From positions 1 through 64,000 of the forward strand of contig LVLI01000217.1 of assembly GCA_001687465.1 (NCBI GenBank): a stretch of 64,000 bases of DNA. The letters are read 5' to 3'. Numbering within the stretch: position 1 is the stretch's first letter; each line of letters begins with the position of its first letter. Source of the stretch: Halocafeteria seosinensis. Taxonomy: Eukaryota; Sar; Bigyra; Bicosoecida. Shown here piece after piece: positions 1 to 12,420 of this stretch. Below the pieces are notes generated by a model. It ran no database searches and was not told the origin of the DNA. It saw only the letters and a list, made by a program, of their open reading frames with translations. The position numbers were made by a program, and so were the translations under genes.

Positions 1-136
1 GTTCACGGCTGTCCATTGTGTCCTTATCAGAGATTAAGGGTAAGAAAACCATACAGAAAGAAAGATTAACGATGATAATGCAATTTGATATGCTTGAATG
101 TTCTTTAATTCCACTTTAATATGCTTAATAATGGGT

Positions 137-643
137 TCACATTCTTCCTTCACAAAACTGGCAAATTTCGAAATATCGGGGGCACAGGCGCTTTTTCCGG
201 TGGTGCGCCCCCGCAAAACATCGGGGGCAAAGTGCGGAAAAGGAAATATCCCAGCTCTGCAGGGGAGGCGATAAGCTCATACATCTGCGCATAACATCTT
301 TGCATTGTTTATAGAACGCTTGGATATGGTCTCTGTGAATCTGCAGGAGCGAGCATTCCTTTGTCCCTGGTGTTGCTGTTATCGGCAATTTCCTGGCACC
401 TGCATACCTGTGTACTAATTTTCTGGTTCCCTGAAGTGGCTCGAAGTAAGCATATAGCTTCTGTCGATTCCCTTGGTACATCTGTTTGCAGGCAGAGAGC
501 TCGTCGTCAACACACGTAAGTGAATGCGAATAACACGATCAGAGAGAATACTTACATGACTTCGTGGTCATGTATACGGCGTGCTCCCTCCTGTCTTTAT
601 ACAGCTGCTCCAGAGCTCGTAGGAACTCGTCCGGGGACAACAT
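137..643 (-). CDS. SRP14: Signal recognition particle 14 kDa subunit
   Basis: SRP14 forms with SRP9 the Alu domain of the signal recognition particle, which pauses translation in the cytosol. Three exons read 643-556, 481-408 and 340-137, joined by GTAAGT..CAG and GTATGC..CAG introns of 74 and 67 nt, giving about 121 residues (human 136). The start MLSPDEFLRALEQLY matches the family N-terminus, and CLLRATSGNQKIST matches the conserved strand motif CLLRA(T/S)DGKKKIST. The third exon begins IHRDHIQAFYKQCKDVMRR, the expected C-terminal helix. The residues after that are Cys-rich and unlike the usual basic tail, so a further 3' intron ending the protein earlier is possible. It is divergent from the TBP gene. 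Confidence 0.82.
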
Positions 644-1054
644 CCTCCTTGCTTTATCCGACTCTATCTACTCCTTCCAAACCTTTTTGAACAATTCCAC
701 GGAGCAAAAGCAGAACACATCCGTCTACCTTACAAGAAACAAAAGGTATATATACTTTACTGTATAGTGTACGGCTTCGTATATACGCGATCACGAGACA
801 AGTGCTGAACCGGACAATCTTTTCGACCACTCTTTATAACGCCTTTTTGCGGCCTCGTTTAGAGAGTAGCTCGTGATCATAGGGGATGATTTCTGTGATC
901 AAAGTGCCTCAAGATACCACTGTCCTCTTTCTTAGCACGACCTTGGTAACTCTCACGGGGCGATCTGGAGTGAAAACAGACCAACAAAAGAGGTCGTTCC
1001 GGCTCGCTTCACCTACGTTTAACACGATATACACAGTCAATCCGACCGTCTGCT
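644..1054. other. Divergent intergenic region, SRP14/TBP
   Basis: This 411-nt region holds the two 5' leaders of divergent genes. Apart from the TATA-like octamer at 747-754 I see no gene or repeat. It presumably contains both promoters. Confidence 0.5.
747..754. promoter_or_regulatory. TATA-like octamer between SRP14 and TBP
   Basis: A perfect TATATATA octamer lies about 104 nt upstream of the SRP14 start codon on the minus strand and about 300 nt upstream of the TBP start. The sequence is palindromic, so its direction cannot be read. The distance suits an SRP14 core promoter better. A chance AT run is possible. Confidence 0.25.
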
Positions 1055-2662
1055 ATGCCTCCGCGTAAGATCAGGAAGTCTGCAGCTGCCTCTTCATCCT
1101 CCGCTACTGTTTCCAGACCGAACGAGTCCTCTCAGGAAGAGTCGGCCGAGGATTCATCCTCTCCCAAGAGGCAGAAAGTATCAGGCCATTGGGAGGATGC
1201 ATCGTCCGCCTCAGCATCCTCGCTGTTATGGACGGGAGCACGCTCCAGCAGCAAGTTTGGTCCACCCTCCACTCTCAACGCGGGACGATCGCTGATCCAG
1301 GAAGCATCTTCAGCTACTGTCCGACCCCCCACAACATTCAAGCCTTCAGCCTCCTCATCAGCAACGACAGATAAAGATGACGACGACGACAATGATGATG
1401 ATGATGACAGTGACGAAGAAGAGAAGAAGAAAAAGAAGAAGGTGCCGAAGAAGAAAACGGCCAGTAAACGACCCACCGGGACTGCATCGTCCTCGACTCG
1501 GTCAAGTACAACAAAAAGGAGTTCTGTCCGTTCGTCTACGGCGCCCTCCTCCGCAATGTCCAGCAGCAGTTCTGCAGCGGCGGCTTCCGCAGCTTCAGGC
1601 AATGAGCTAGTCGTTCGTGATCAACAGTCAAGTACCAGCACCGCTGTTAGACAACAGGGGCGTGAACGTCCAGTAGCTCAGACGAAGAATGGAGTACGCC
1701 AGTTTGTAGAGACCTCAGTCGGCATTCGCCTTTTTTTACAGTAAGTAGATTCAAGGGAAAAGTCACTTTTCTTAAAACGATGCTTAATGTTTTTTTTTGT
1801 GCCCGTCAGGAATTGCATGTCTACAGTCGACTTACAAGCTAAACCGGACTTGGCATATATTGCTACCCATGCACGGAATGCGGATTTCAATCCCAAGGTG
1901 TGAATACCTCATTCAGATACCGTCGACTCGCCGAAAGCTCACCTTTTCTCTCTGTCTCGATTAATTCTTCCGCAGAGATTTCCGGCAGTATTCGTAAAAT
2001 TAAGAGAACCGAAAGCAACGGCTTTAGTGTTTAGTTCGGGAAAGGTATGTGTAGCGGCAACTACCCTGCCTCCTTCCTCTTGCATCGAATGATTTCGTTC
2101 GTCACAGATGGTTATTATTGGGGCTCAAAACGAGGACGGATCGCGCTTAGCCGCCAAAAAGATGGCTCGAATTCTTCAGGTAAGTAGATGTTCCAATGAG
2201 TACGGAATATAAGAAGTAAAACACCGACATGTACTATTAATCTTCTCTTTCTTGCAGCGGCTGGGGTTCAATGTTTCCTTCAACAAATTTACGATCCAAA
2301 ACCTTGTTGGAACCGGGGATGTTTCATTCCCAATTCGTTTGGAGGGACTTGCAGACGAGCACGGAAGGTTTACAAGTGTACGTACAATGTAGCATGGTTT
2401 CGTAGTCTTCTCTGACACATGGTCTTCGTTTCCGTGCTTGCAGTACGAGCCTGAGCTTTTCGCCGGTCTGGTCTATCGGATGCAAAACCCTCAGGTAGTT
2501 CTTCTAATTTATGTCTCCGGAAAGGTAGTAATTACGGGAGCAAGATCAAGGGGAACCATTGTTCAGGCGTTCGAGAGAATATATCCCGTCCTGCTCAAAT
2601 ATAGAAAGAACCCCTTGCCAGAACAAGCGACCCAAGGTGCTGCCGCTTCGAGTGCATCGTAG
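1055..2662 (+). CDS. TBP: TATA-binding protein with long N-terminal extension
   Basis: TBP binds TATA DNA in TFIID and nucleates RNA polymerase I, II and III initiation. Six exons (1055-1740, 1810-1897, 1976-2044, 2108-2179, 2258-2377, 2444-2662) give 417 residues. The C-terminal ~185 residues form the two-repeat saddle, with [36 protein letters not shown] and [13 protein letters not shown]. Of the four DNA-intercalating phenylalanines, three are kept (KRF, ALVF, ELF) and the fourth, normally in LLIFVSGK, is Tyr (codon 2510-2512). The first ~225 residues are low complexity: Ser/Ala-rich with an Asp run followed by a Lys run. The ATG at 1055 is the first in frame. Identification of the core is certain; use of the whole N-terminal extension is inferred. 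Confidence 0.95.
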
Positions 2663-3263
2663 AGTGGGTTACTGTACACAGTAGCATTAGTTGATTGATG
2701 TCACTGGGTTGAAATGGAGGAAGACATGGAAGGTTTTCGGCTTGAATCATATTCACTCGATTGGTAAATAATTACTCAAGAGAGCAGTAAATTTGAGGTA
2801 GTGCTCTTACGTAGTGAGCCTGATCCAGAGAAATTCGAGGAAGAATGTGACATCTTGTTCAACTGCTGTACAGCCAACAAGTGCATACTTTTTCCTGACA
2901 TAATTATCAGGATTCGATGGGGATCTTACGGCAAGGGAAGGCGATTCGGCACCTTTTCTCTTTCAAGAGTTCTACCTATTATCTACTTCAATTTTCTCCA
3001 CCGCCAAATTGCCGACCCAAAATTCAAATCGGGGGAGACCGATGTTTCAAATCGCCTGCAAGATGCGACTAGGGGTTGGTGGATGACCAATTCCATTGCA
3101 TAAGTCGGTTTGTTGCTCTTCCGAGTAAAGGACACTGTTATTCACACCTGGTCTCTACTTTTCCTCTGAGTGTGCGTGTGTGCTTGAAGAGCATTGAGGC
3201 TGGTTTTGTTTCGTCTTGGCTTTCTTTTTTTTTGAATTGTACACTTCCAAGCGCGTTTATTTC
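2663..3263. other. Intergenic region
   Basis: This 601-nt stretch lies between TBP and the kinase gene. A 100-codon plus-strand frame at 2801-3103 has no recognisable domain and no convincing splice partner. I see no RNA gene or repeat. Confidence 0.4.
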
Positions 3264-4389
3264 ATGATGTCTTCGAAAGAAGAAACCAGTACCAAGATAC
3301 CCGAGGACCATACATTTGATGCAAATGCTGCTCGTATGGAACGCGTATTCATCAGCATCAGTGGGCTGATTGGAGCAGGTACGAAATTGCACATCCCCAC
3401 TGTGGAAATCAAACACACATGTATAGGGGGGCTTTCTTCTATTACAAGGAACCTTGGCGTTGATTCTCCAAATGAACCCCCAGAATAGCCTTGATTTGTG
3501 TGTTCAGCATGAATGAGTGCTGTGGTGTGCTGACTAACTTCTCGTTTAACGACTTTGTACAACGCTCTGCAGGGAAAACCACGTTAGCCAAAGCTTTGGC
3601 CGAACGGCTACATTTGCCTCATTACGAGGAGCCCGTCCATGACAATGCCTACCTGCAAGATTTCTACCAAGATATGAAGAAGTACTCGTTCCCCATGCAA
3701 GTATACCTACTTAACAAACGGTTCTCTCAGCAGCAACAGATAATCTGGTCGAACCGTGGAGGAGTCCAAGATAGAACCATATACGAAGATTCCGTGTTTG
3801 CAAAGGTCAGTTTTGACTGTGGATTCACACTATCAAATTTCCACATGAATAACTTTGCGTGTCTTGTGCACCACAGATGTTAAGAGACGCAGGCCTAATG
3901 GAAGAGCGCGACTACGAGACCTACCTAGACTTATTCAACCACATGGCGAATTTCATGCGGAAACCAAATATAATCGTTCATCTGGATGTGTCTCCCGAAG
4001 AATCTCTTCGAAGAATCAGAATGCGAAAGCGTGAATGCGAAGATGGTATCACTCTTGAATACCTACAGAACTTGTACGCGGCATACAACGACTTCATCAT
4101 GGACATTGCACGTGTTATCCCTGTTATCAAAGTAGACTACGACAGTTTCAGAACAGTCGAAGAGATGGCTGCAAAAATAGCTGAAGAATATGGCAGGATC
4201 GCCAATATCCGCTGTGTCAACTGGGGAGATTCCAGTCCACAGAAAGAAAATTCAGAAAACGAGTACGGGGAAAGCTCAAAGACAACGCCTGCATCGGTGC
4301 CTGCGAATAGTCCCAAAGGCAACAAAAAGAGCGTCGAGTCGTTTCACCCGAGAAGTATGATGCATGAACTAAACGGATCCAATTATTAA
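3264..4389 (+). CDS. Deoxynucleoside kinase (dCK/dGK/TK2 family)
   Basis: The enzyme phosphorylates deoxynucleosides with ATP in dNTP salvage. Exons 3264-3378, 3573-3805 and 3877-4389 give 286 residues. The first intron splits the P-loop codon and is long (194 nt); the second is 71 nt. Visible motifs are the P-loop GLIGAGKTT (34-42), the catalytic EEP (57-59), the DRTIYED motif (105-111, the DRS/ERS motif of the family), and the Arg-rich lid RIRMRKRECE. The central sequence is closest in style to bacterial-type dGK/dAK. A Ser/Asn-rich tail of about 45 residues follows the kinase core. Two adjacent ATGs exist (3264, 3267). Which base it prefers cannot be told from sequence. Confidence 0.88.
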
Positions 4390-4734
4390 GACGATTACGG
4401 TTTGAGAAGAATCCACTGCCACATTCGTATTAGTACAGCAATGGACATGAAATTTCCATACCTTTATCCCAGCTTCTACCATCTTTTGGATTTACTGGTA
4501 TTTACATGTTCGTCTACCAACTTCTTGTCGCTGTGATCAGTCTGACTTTCTTGCTGGGCCCCACTGGATCATCCAGTCTGAATAATGGTGTATTTCCCGT
4601 ATTCCAAATGTATTGTACCGCTTCAAACTCGTGTACGCGTTATAACGTGCGTAGTGATACTGGGCACACCTTAACCAGTGATCGGGAAAAAAGGGGGGCC
4701 AAAATTGTTCATTTAGTCGAGAGACACGCATGCC
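4390..4734. other. Intergenic region
   Basis: 345 nt between the kinase stop and the MFS start. No gene, repeat or RNA is seen. It should hold the kinase 3' end and the transporter promoter. Confidence 0.4.
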
Positions 4735-6710
4735 ATGTCGCACGTAACTTCAACTTGCGAGGAGACACAGGAGGGATATTCATACGCTATAAGGACATCG
4801 TCTCCTGCGTCAGATCGGGTGAAATGGAAAGCCTTGGCCTCTGCCTTCCTCATGGAGGCAACGGCGGGGACGGGCTACGCGTTTGGCCTATATTCCGACG
4901 AGCTCAAAAATCACCTCCACTTTGACCAATCGCAGATTGAGTTCATTGGTACTGCAGGGAATATTGGCCTATGGACGGCGGTGGAAGGTGGTGTGATCTA
5001 TGATTCCAACGGTCCCTTTATTACCATCGTGTTGGGCATGTGCTTCAACACTGTGGGGTACCTGATGCTGTACGGAGGCTCCACACAGGTCAGTGCGGTG
5101 CTCTCGTCCCCGGCCATGATGGCTATCGCTATGGCCATTGGGTCGCATGGGAGTGCCTACATAAGCACTACGGCAGTATCGACGAACGTTAAAAACTTTG
5201 GACCAGATAAAGGGAAAGCCCTGGGGCTCCTAAAGGCATTTTTGGGACTCTCAGCCAGTTTACTTGCATCCGTGTACACACTGGTGTTTCAACCGCATGT
5301 AAATAACTTCCTGCTGTTTCAAGCACTAGTGATTCCAATTCTGCTTCTGATCAGCTTGTTTATCGGGCACAAGGTGTCTCCCTTGGTAAGTACACTCCCA
5401 TCAAGAACCAGAGTTGTACGCCGACATGGAAGTTTTAAATGCATTCTTCTACAGAAACATTCTGCTGATTCCATAAGCTCTGCTATCACAAAAAGAAGAC
5501 TAGGATGGGGATACGTTCTTGTCATTGTCCTAGGAGTATACGTTTTGACCACAAGTGTACTACTCCAACTGCATGTCCTTGCCCGAAAATGGGAATGGCT
5601 CCTAGGATCTATAGCCTTGATTGTCGCCCTGACTACCTTTATAGGACGCTCTGGAGCTGCATCAGACACTGTAACAACTAAAGGGTTTACACCCCTGGTC
5701 GATGCTACTCGCGGAGGGAACATGCCAGAAGAGGAGAACAGTCGAAGCAGGAACGTTTCTCTCAGTCACTTGTTTCCAGTGCCCCTGGGCGAAATTTCCG
5801 AAACTGTTCACGAGGGCTCTGTGAGTTTTACTTTCTGCCAGAAACTAAAGAAGAAGTTTTCCGATATGGGAATGTTTTTGAAAGATTGGAAATTCTACGC
5901 GTTGTTTCTTGCCCTTTTCTCCATCCTTGGGAGTGGAATAACTGTGATCAATAATGTTGGAAGTTTGGTCAAGGCGTTGGATCCCCGCTCCGACAATGTC
6001 AGCACTTACGTAGTTGCCGTTAGTATCGGAAACTGCTTCGGGAGAATTACCACCGGTTTTATATCCGATGGGCTCTCACGAAAGTGTAGTCGATCTTTCA
6101 TAATTGCCGTCGACTCTTTTCTGATGTCAGTGGCGATGCTTTTGTTTGCACTGACTACAACGACTACGTTCCTGTATTTCCCGTGTCTACTTACGGGTAA
6201 GTCTACTTGATACTTACCGTTCGTTGCTTGTAGATTCACTGAGTGTTGCACCCAAGTGCACCACAGGATTTGCATATGGAGGCATGTGGCCTCTGTGGTT
6301 AGCCCTAATTTCCGATATCTGGGGTGAATCAAATTTCGGTTCCCTGGTTACTCTTCTAGCGCTAGCACCCGCCAGCGCGAGTCTACTCCTCAGTCAGCAA
6401 GTAAGTCAGACAGCACCAAAACACATCAGTCTGCCTAATGGAAGTGTGCGGGCTTTATTATTCTTGACAGCTGAGCTCCCGTGTCTACCAGATGCATATC
6501 GAAAATAACAGTGGCTATGATTGCTATGGTCAAGACTGTTACCAGTTGACTTTCTTAGTCCTTTTGGCGTTTTCGTTAACCGCTACATGCTTAATGACGG
6601 TTCTGGGAAAACTTCAGGACAATGCTAAGAAAGAAATATCTATAGATCGGACGCACCAGGAGCAGCAACTGTGGGACTCAATCGTAGGCACGGGAGTAAA
6701 CCCATCGTGA
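4735..6710 (+). CDS. Nodulin-like major facilitator superfamily transporter
   Basis: A multi-pass membrane transporter of about 588 residues in four exons (4735-5385, 5455-6196, 6267-6400, 6471-6710). The N-terminal half has the family pattern WKALASAFLMEATAGTGYAF, an amphipathic YSDELK loop, and further membrane helices through residue ~215. After a hydrophilic central loop the second bundle restarts at WKFYALFLALF and contains GRITTGFISDGLSRKCSR and the spliced GFAYGGMWPLWLALISDIWG, which matches the GxGYGxHW motif of nodulin-like proteins. The first intron (5386-5454, 69 nt, GTAAGT..CAG) has no stop and is a multiple of three, so its retention would add 23 residues. Substrate is unknown; relatives carry metals, monocarboxylates or amino acids. 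Confidence 0.85.
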
Positions 6711-6858
6711 ATGTAGAATTACCAGTGTTTCAACGTCATCGACGCCTGTACGACGAGAATTATGTTCTGGATATAAATTGTGGATGTCAGATATTCCTCT
6801 TGATACAATAGATTGCGTGATATTCCCACGGCACAAGGAAGTGTTAGGCAAAAGAAAA

Positions 6859-9800
6859 CTACTGCAACGACTTCTCGATATCTTTTGTTAAATCGGAGTA
6901 AGTTGAATAGGTTGCCGCCAAATTGGGAGGTAGCTTAGGGGTATTCTCTTGTTCCGTCTTCGGAAATCGTGAGAGACAGGTATTTCGGACGAAGTTGGCA
7001 TGCTTCTCTGTTTTTGTGAGCGTATCACTTGTACTGATTTTAAACGCAAGTTGCGCGCAAATCCACAGAATATATTTCGAGGACGCTTCATCCGTTGCTG
7101 AAGTTACGCCGAGAAATTTAAGACGATCATCTTCCGCCGCCGAGAGAAACGCATCTGAACACCGTTGCAGATGTAGGTGTTTACCATCCCAGCGTAGTAT
7201 CGCTTCAATCATTGCAAGCACATGCTTTCTGACGTCGCCTTCGTCCTGCCCCGTCTGACGGAAATCCAGAGTAGATGGCTCAATGAGAGCATTATCCACG
7301 CAGGGGAGCAGGTCTTCGAGATGCGATGCCACATCGTTAACTACTTCCTCCACTAGTCCCTTTAAGGTTTCGTTTTTGTCCTTTTGAAACGAACATAATA
7401 TGATGAAGTAACGACACAAGTCGACCAAGAACCGAGAGCCCTCCTTACTGGTCTTTGCCTTGGAGAGGGACTTAGGTAGATGCGGTGGTAGCTCTTGGAC
7501 AACCTTCCGATGAAGGAGCACTGTAGCTAGGTTTTTGAGAGTTTCTTCACAGACTTCATCGTCTCGATTGAGCATTCTAAGGAGAATTTGATTCATAATT
7601 GCCAGCGATATTGCACGGCACACCGTTGAGGCTCTCCGGTTGCACACAAACGAAGTCAATTTCTCGGAGGGTGAAGTCAATTCATTTAGACCCGCCACGT
7701 TCCACTGTTGCAAATTGTGAACAACTGTAGTATATAATGAGATATCTACTTTTTGATTTTGATCCTCTCCAACTAACGATAGATCGCGGAGAAATGCTCG
7801 AAACTTTGCAGGCAGTGAAGGTCGGGGAGTCTTCGACGCAACCCCAGTGGAGGAATTCGCACTACAGCCTGTGTTTGGAGATCCTTGCTTCTCTGAAGGT
7901 TTATTGTTCAAATCATTCGATGCAGACTCTGCGGCGGCAGCGGAAGCATCAGGTGCTCTTGCAGCCTCAAGAGACTTTTGCGATCCAGACGCGGAGGCTT
8001 TCCTGTTCTGGAACATGGCAAGTAATGGACCCTGTTTACGCGAGGATGCAGTTGATTGCGTCTTCCCTGGAGGCTGAGAGCTAGACAGTTCGTCTTTCGG
8101 CGCAGAGACACCGCCTGAAGTAGACTCGACATGGATAGTTGAGGATGAAGCGCTAACAGCTGCTGAGCTTGCGGGATTAGCTTGCTTTTTCTCTTTCAGA
8201 GCCTTTACCATTTCCTCGGCTTTATTTGTGTCTTTCTGGAGTTGTTTTGCGACTTTCGTGCATTGTTTCGCTGCAGTTTGCGCAGCGGCTTCGATAGACG
8301 CGCCTTCCCACACTGATGCAAATCCAGGAAGGGATATTACTCGGGAGTTCCTGAAGGGCTGCTCTGACAAATTGCTTTGTAGCAACTTCTTCAAATTTTG
8401 GTACTGTTCATAATGACGCTGCAACAGTTCTAAATTGTTACGAGCGTCCTTCGCTTTCGTTAACAGTGGCGAGGTAGCTATATGATTCAATTCACCGTTA
8501 GCAGAAACTGCGGTCTCTATTGTTCCAATAGAATTGCGGCATTTCGCTTCTACCTCAAGGGATTCCTTAATCTCTTCTTCAGGCCATTCTTGTTCTGTTT
8601 CAATGTTGCTGGGAGAGTCCTTGGTGTTTTCGTCAGTCAAAGGATATATCGGAGTCATTCTTAAGGGCTCGAATAGCTTGCAATACCCAGCAAACTGGCT
8701 TCCATTTTCCGTCGTGAACGCATCGGAGGCATAGAAAAGACTGAATACCTGAGCATTGCCTCCTCCTGCGCCGCCAATCCCTTTTTGCTCACTGGTTGCA
8801 TTATTAATCTTCGCTGCGAACCCTTCTAGAGGTGCTCGGCTCTCGGTTTTCTTTTTGCCTTCGGGGGCATCTTTGCAATCCGTGTCTCCGTCACTTCCGT
8901 CCTCGTAGGTAATTTGATCATCTTCTACCAACCACGGGTCAGTATAATCCAGTTGATCTGGTTTCTTCTCTTGCCCATCCCCTTGTTCATTATCGTCATC
9001 GTTGCCATCCTGGGACGCTGATTCGCTCTCTATATCATCACCGTCTTCCTCATCGTTTTCCCATTCTTCGTCCGAGTCTATTTCATAGTTAGTTTTCGAG
9101 TTAGGTTCTTTAAGAAACGGCCGACGTCCATTCAATTGGGTGAAATTTTGAATGCCTTGAATAAAAGTTCCCCAGTAAGGAGGACGGTTGTTCTCAAAAA
9201 ACGACAAGAACTTACAGCGTCCGAACTTCGAGGGGATGACTCGACCATCCACTGTCCTGAGACTGTTCGTCGCGCTCTCTTGTTTAGACATAGACCCATC
9301 TTGCGGTTTTATTGAAGGGGCCTCTACTTTACTGGGGGCAATGTTAATGTCCTCCAGTACAACTGGTTCATCCGTCAGTACTCCATTCTCCAGATGGTGT
9401 ATACCCTCCAAATCGCGGTTCACTTTCCGTCTCCATTTTTCTCGTCTTTTTTCCCTATCTCCCTTTCGACCCTTCCTGCATTCCTTCACATACTCAAAGA
9501 AGGCGGTCTTCACCGCTTCCACAGACTTGTGAGTGGAAGAATATACTTCTTCGTCTATCGCCGCAGCGCTTTGTGTATGCTCCTCACCATGACTCTTATT
9601 TACGTGCCTGGTCGTTTCAGGGACGGTGCTAAAGTTTCGGCTGCGCTTTTTTGGAGACAAGAATTGGGCCAAGACAGCTCTTTGCTTATTAATTTTTTCC
9701 TCCTTGGCTTGTCTCTCTTGCTCACGCTTTTGCTCCTCTCTTTCTTTCTCCTTTTGTTTCTGCTCTTCTGCCTGCTTCTTTTCTTCCTCTCGCTGTCGTT

Positions 9801-12420
9801 TCCGAGATTCACGCAACCGTTCTTTTTCCTTTTCCGCTTCTATCTTTTTTCTTTGAGCCTCTTGTTTTGCTTCATGAGCCGCTTCTGCCTTGTATATTTC
9901 ACTCTCTTCCTTGCGTGTAGCATCCGCTACCTTCTTCTCCAACTCTTCGATTTTCGTTTGCCCTTTCTTTTTGAAATGGTATCCGTCAATGAGTGAGCAT
10001 GTCGTGGAAATGCGACGGCCCGCAAGGCGCAACAGTTTTCGCACTTGGCGTTCCGATTGCTTCACTTCCGCAGGGAGAACGTCATCAACTATCGATTCCC
10101 ATCGCCACAAACACTCTACAGAGGTGCTAGAGTCACTATCAGAACTGTAGTACCTGACATCAGATCGAAGATCGAGCATTAACGCATCCTCTAAGTTTGT
10201 GGAGCCCTCTGGTCTCTTCATAGACATCCGAGAAAGAAACCTCTCAGAGGAATTGCTGGCCCCGTAATTCTTTCTCCGCATGCAGACTTGCATAGTTGCC
10301 TTCAGGATACTCTTCAATTTTTCATCGGCTTGATTAGGGTCCTTGTCAAATAGCACTTTACAAAGACTATCCGTTATCGAGGGCAACGTGGCAGCGCTAC
10401 CGTGCACGAGCCCCGAAATCATTTTCTTGTACTCAGAAGGGAATTTCGAAGCATAGTCCGCTGTGCTGATGGTGTCAGTAGCATCATTTCCTGTAGCAGA
10501 TTCAACTGTGAGGCTGTCCGGCGTGAAGGAAGCTCTAAATTCCTTCAAAGCTTCGACAACGTGGTCATTGGTACAATAAGGCCCCAGCACGGCCACAGCG
10601 CCAATCGGAGATCTCAACTCTCTAGCCCATGTTTCCGGATCGGTATTGCTGGCATGTATAGGGCATACTGCTTGCTGCACTTCAGTTGCTGCGCCGACAA
10701 AGTTCTCGTAATCTTGACGGTCGTCAAGCAGGTTGTATCGCACCAATGCAGATGCAACGACTTTCCGCAGAGCCTCGAGTGTCGACAAGACCGTTGCGGA
10801 CACAGTGTCCACCGTTACCTGGTTTCTGTCCACAGCCAAGCCCTTCTTGGACGCAGATTTCTTCCCTTCAGTTGAATGGTTGGTGTCGGTAGCCGAGGTT
10901 GCGGTATCCTGTAGTGCTGTACCTCCACCGCTACTCAAAGAGGCTGCAACGGATACCTCGCCCTGCTTTGTAGTGGTGCTGCTGGTTACCACAGAGTCGC
11001 ATGTACCCCCCTTCTTGTTAGCAGTTTTTTCGGAGGCATACTGAGAACCAGAACCTTCGGTCTCTTGAACCATATGTTGATTTTCCCTGAGCTCATCTGA
11101 GTCTTTACGGATAGACGGGACCTCCTGGTATATGCCCGCTGTTTCGCTTACTGATATCGGAGTTGACTGCAGGAGTTGGACGGTAGATGAGTCTTGTGTT
11201 TCCACTTTGCTGCGAGTGGCTTCAGAGCTTTGGTTTCGTTTGTCCGCAATGTCGTTCGTCTGAACAGAAGAGACTTGTTCCTGTTGATTCATCGAGGGTT
11301 TGGCATCTGCTCCTGACACTCCAGATTCTTGTTGCACCGCAGCTTTACTTTGAGACTTTTGAGTCTGTCTACTCCGACCTTTAGAAGTACTGGCTTTGCT
11401 AGATGAAGCCTGTCTACCTCCACGTTTTCCCTTGGATGTCCCCGCAGTAGCAGATGTCTTCTTATTCCCTGTTTTCTTTGCAGTTGCTCCCCCATCCTTT
11501 TTCCCCTCCAGCTCTGAGTGCTGCTTATTCGCTTGTTCTTTGCCCGGGAGCTTTGCTTCCCTTTTGGGGGTAGTTCTTGTACCCGAGGTTTTCGATGTCT
11601 TTTTCGAACCTTTGGTCTTGGAGCGTTGCTGTAATGGTTCCGTTGGTGAGCTTGACGAATTAGTCGAGGTACTCTGAGGGTCCTGGTTCTGCGTGTCTGC
11701 CTGAGCAACAGCAACACCGTCTGTGGCCGCACCAGGGCCTGTTTGAGAACCGTCAACAGTTGAGCTATTCTGGACATCCACATCGGAATTCACCTCCTCT
11801 CCATCTGCAAATGATGGTTGAGGTATTTTGTTCTGCGACTGATTCTCAGTGCCTCCGAAATTGTCCTTACGTTGTTCTGCTTCAGGTGTTGCCGTTCGCG
11901 TGAAGTCATGTTGATCAGAGGAACTAGGATCCTTGGTAGCAGAGCCTTTGTTTTCATCTGAAGGAACATCAGAGTCACCAGATGCTTTACTGGTATCGTT
12001 CTCCGCAGCTGGATCATCTTTGCGGCTTTTCTTCGTTGGAGTCTCTAAGCGCTGAGGGGAGAAGAAGCTTTGAATAGAGACTTGGTTCGCTGGCCGTTTA
12101 CGTGGGGTGTTTCCTGTGGGCTTCTTCGGAGACCCCGACCGCTCTTTCGCTGAAGCTTTTGTACCTTGCGCCTCGGAAGCGTGCGCCTGTTGGGCTTCAC
12201 TGTTGTTTACCGCGCTTTCCTGCAAACAAAGAGACCAAATTCAAATGCGTGTTCAAAGTGTTGCTTGCTGCTGTAAATGAAGGACGAATCCACTTGGACT
12301 TTTCCCAACTAGCATCACAGCACCATCTCCATCTAGAGCTTTCCCTCCCCCTCTTAACGGTGTATAAACATCCCTAGCGACAAAAAGTAAGCCGGGGTGA
12401 CTTACAGCTTCTGAAGACAT
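6859..12420 (-). CDS. CHAF1A: Chromatin assembly factor 1 large subunit (p150/FAS1)
   Basis: CAF-1 deposits H3-H4 behind the replication fork through PCNA. A 15-nt first exon (12420-12406, MSSEA) joins by a 186-nt GTAAGT..CAG intron to one huge exon (12219-6859), giving 1791 residues; human p150 is 956. In order: a PCNA-binding PIP box QVSIQSFF (about 51-58), a Ser/Thr/Gln-rich basic region, a conserved unassigned block near 490-750, the Lys/Glu/Arg coiled coil (KER, about 755-860) ending in a PIP-like LAQFL, then the diagnostic ED region with KFLSFFENNRPPYWGTF and YEIDSDEEWE (about 1000-1105). The C-terminal ~450 residues are probably helical and include a possible winged-helix end. The exon frame has no ATG before the PIP box, which supports the spliced start. 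Confidence 0.92.

Noticed and set aside
34-216. Minus-strand 60-codon frame after SRP14
   Set aside because: It cannot be joined in phase to the SRP14 exons with the available splice sites.
1132-1602. Minus-strand frame opposite the TBP N-terminus
   Set aside because: It is the mirror of the low-complexity Ser/Asp/Lys region and has no domain.
5821-5850. A GTGAGT..CAG intron of about 21 nt in the MFS gene
   Set aside because: Far below the shortest intron in the window, and the frame reads through without it.
9188-9996. Plus-strand frames inside the CAF-1 gene
   Set aside because: They are antisense to the Lys/Glu-rich KER region, whose complement naturally yields long Phe/Leu/Ser-rich open frames.
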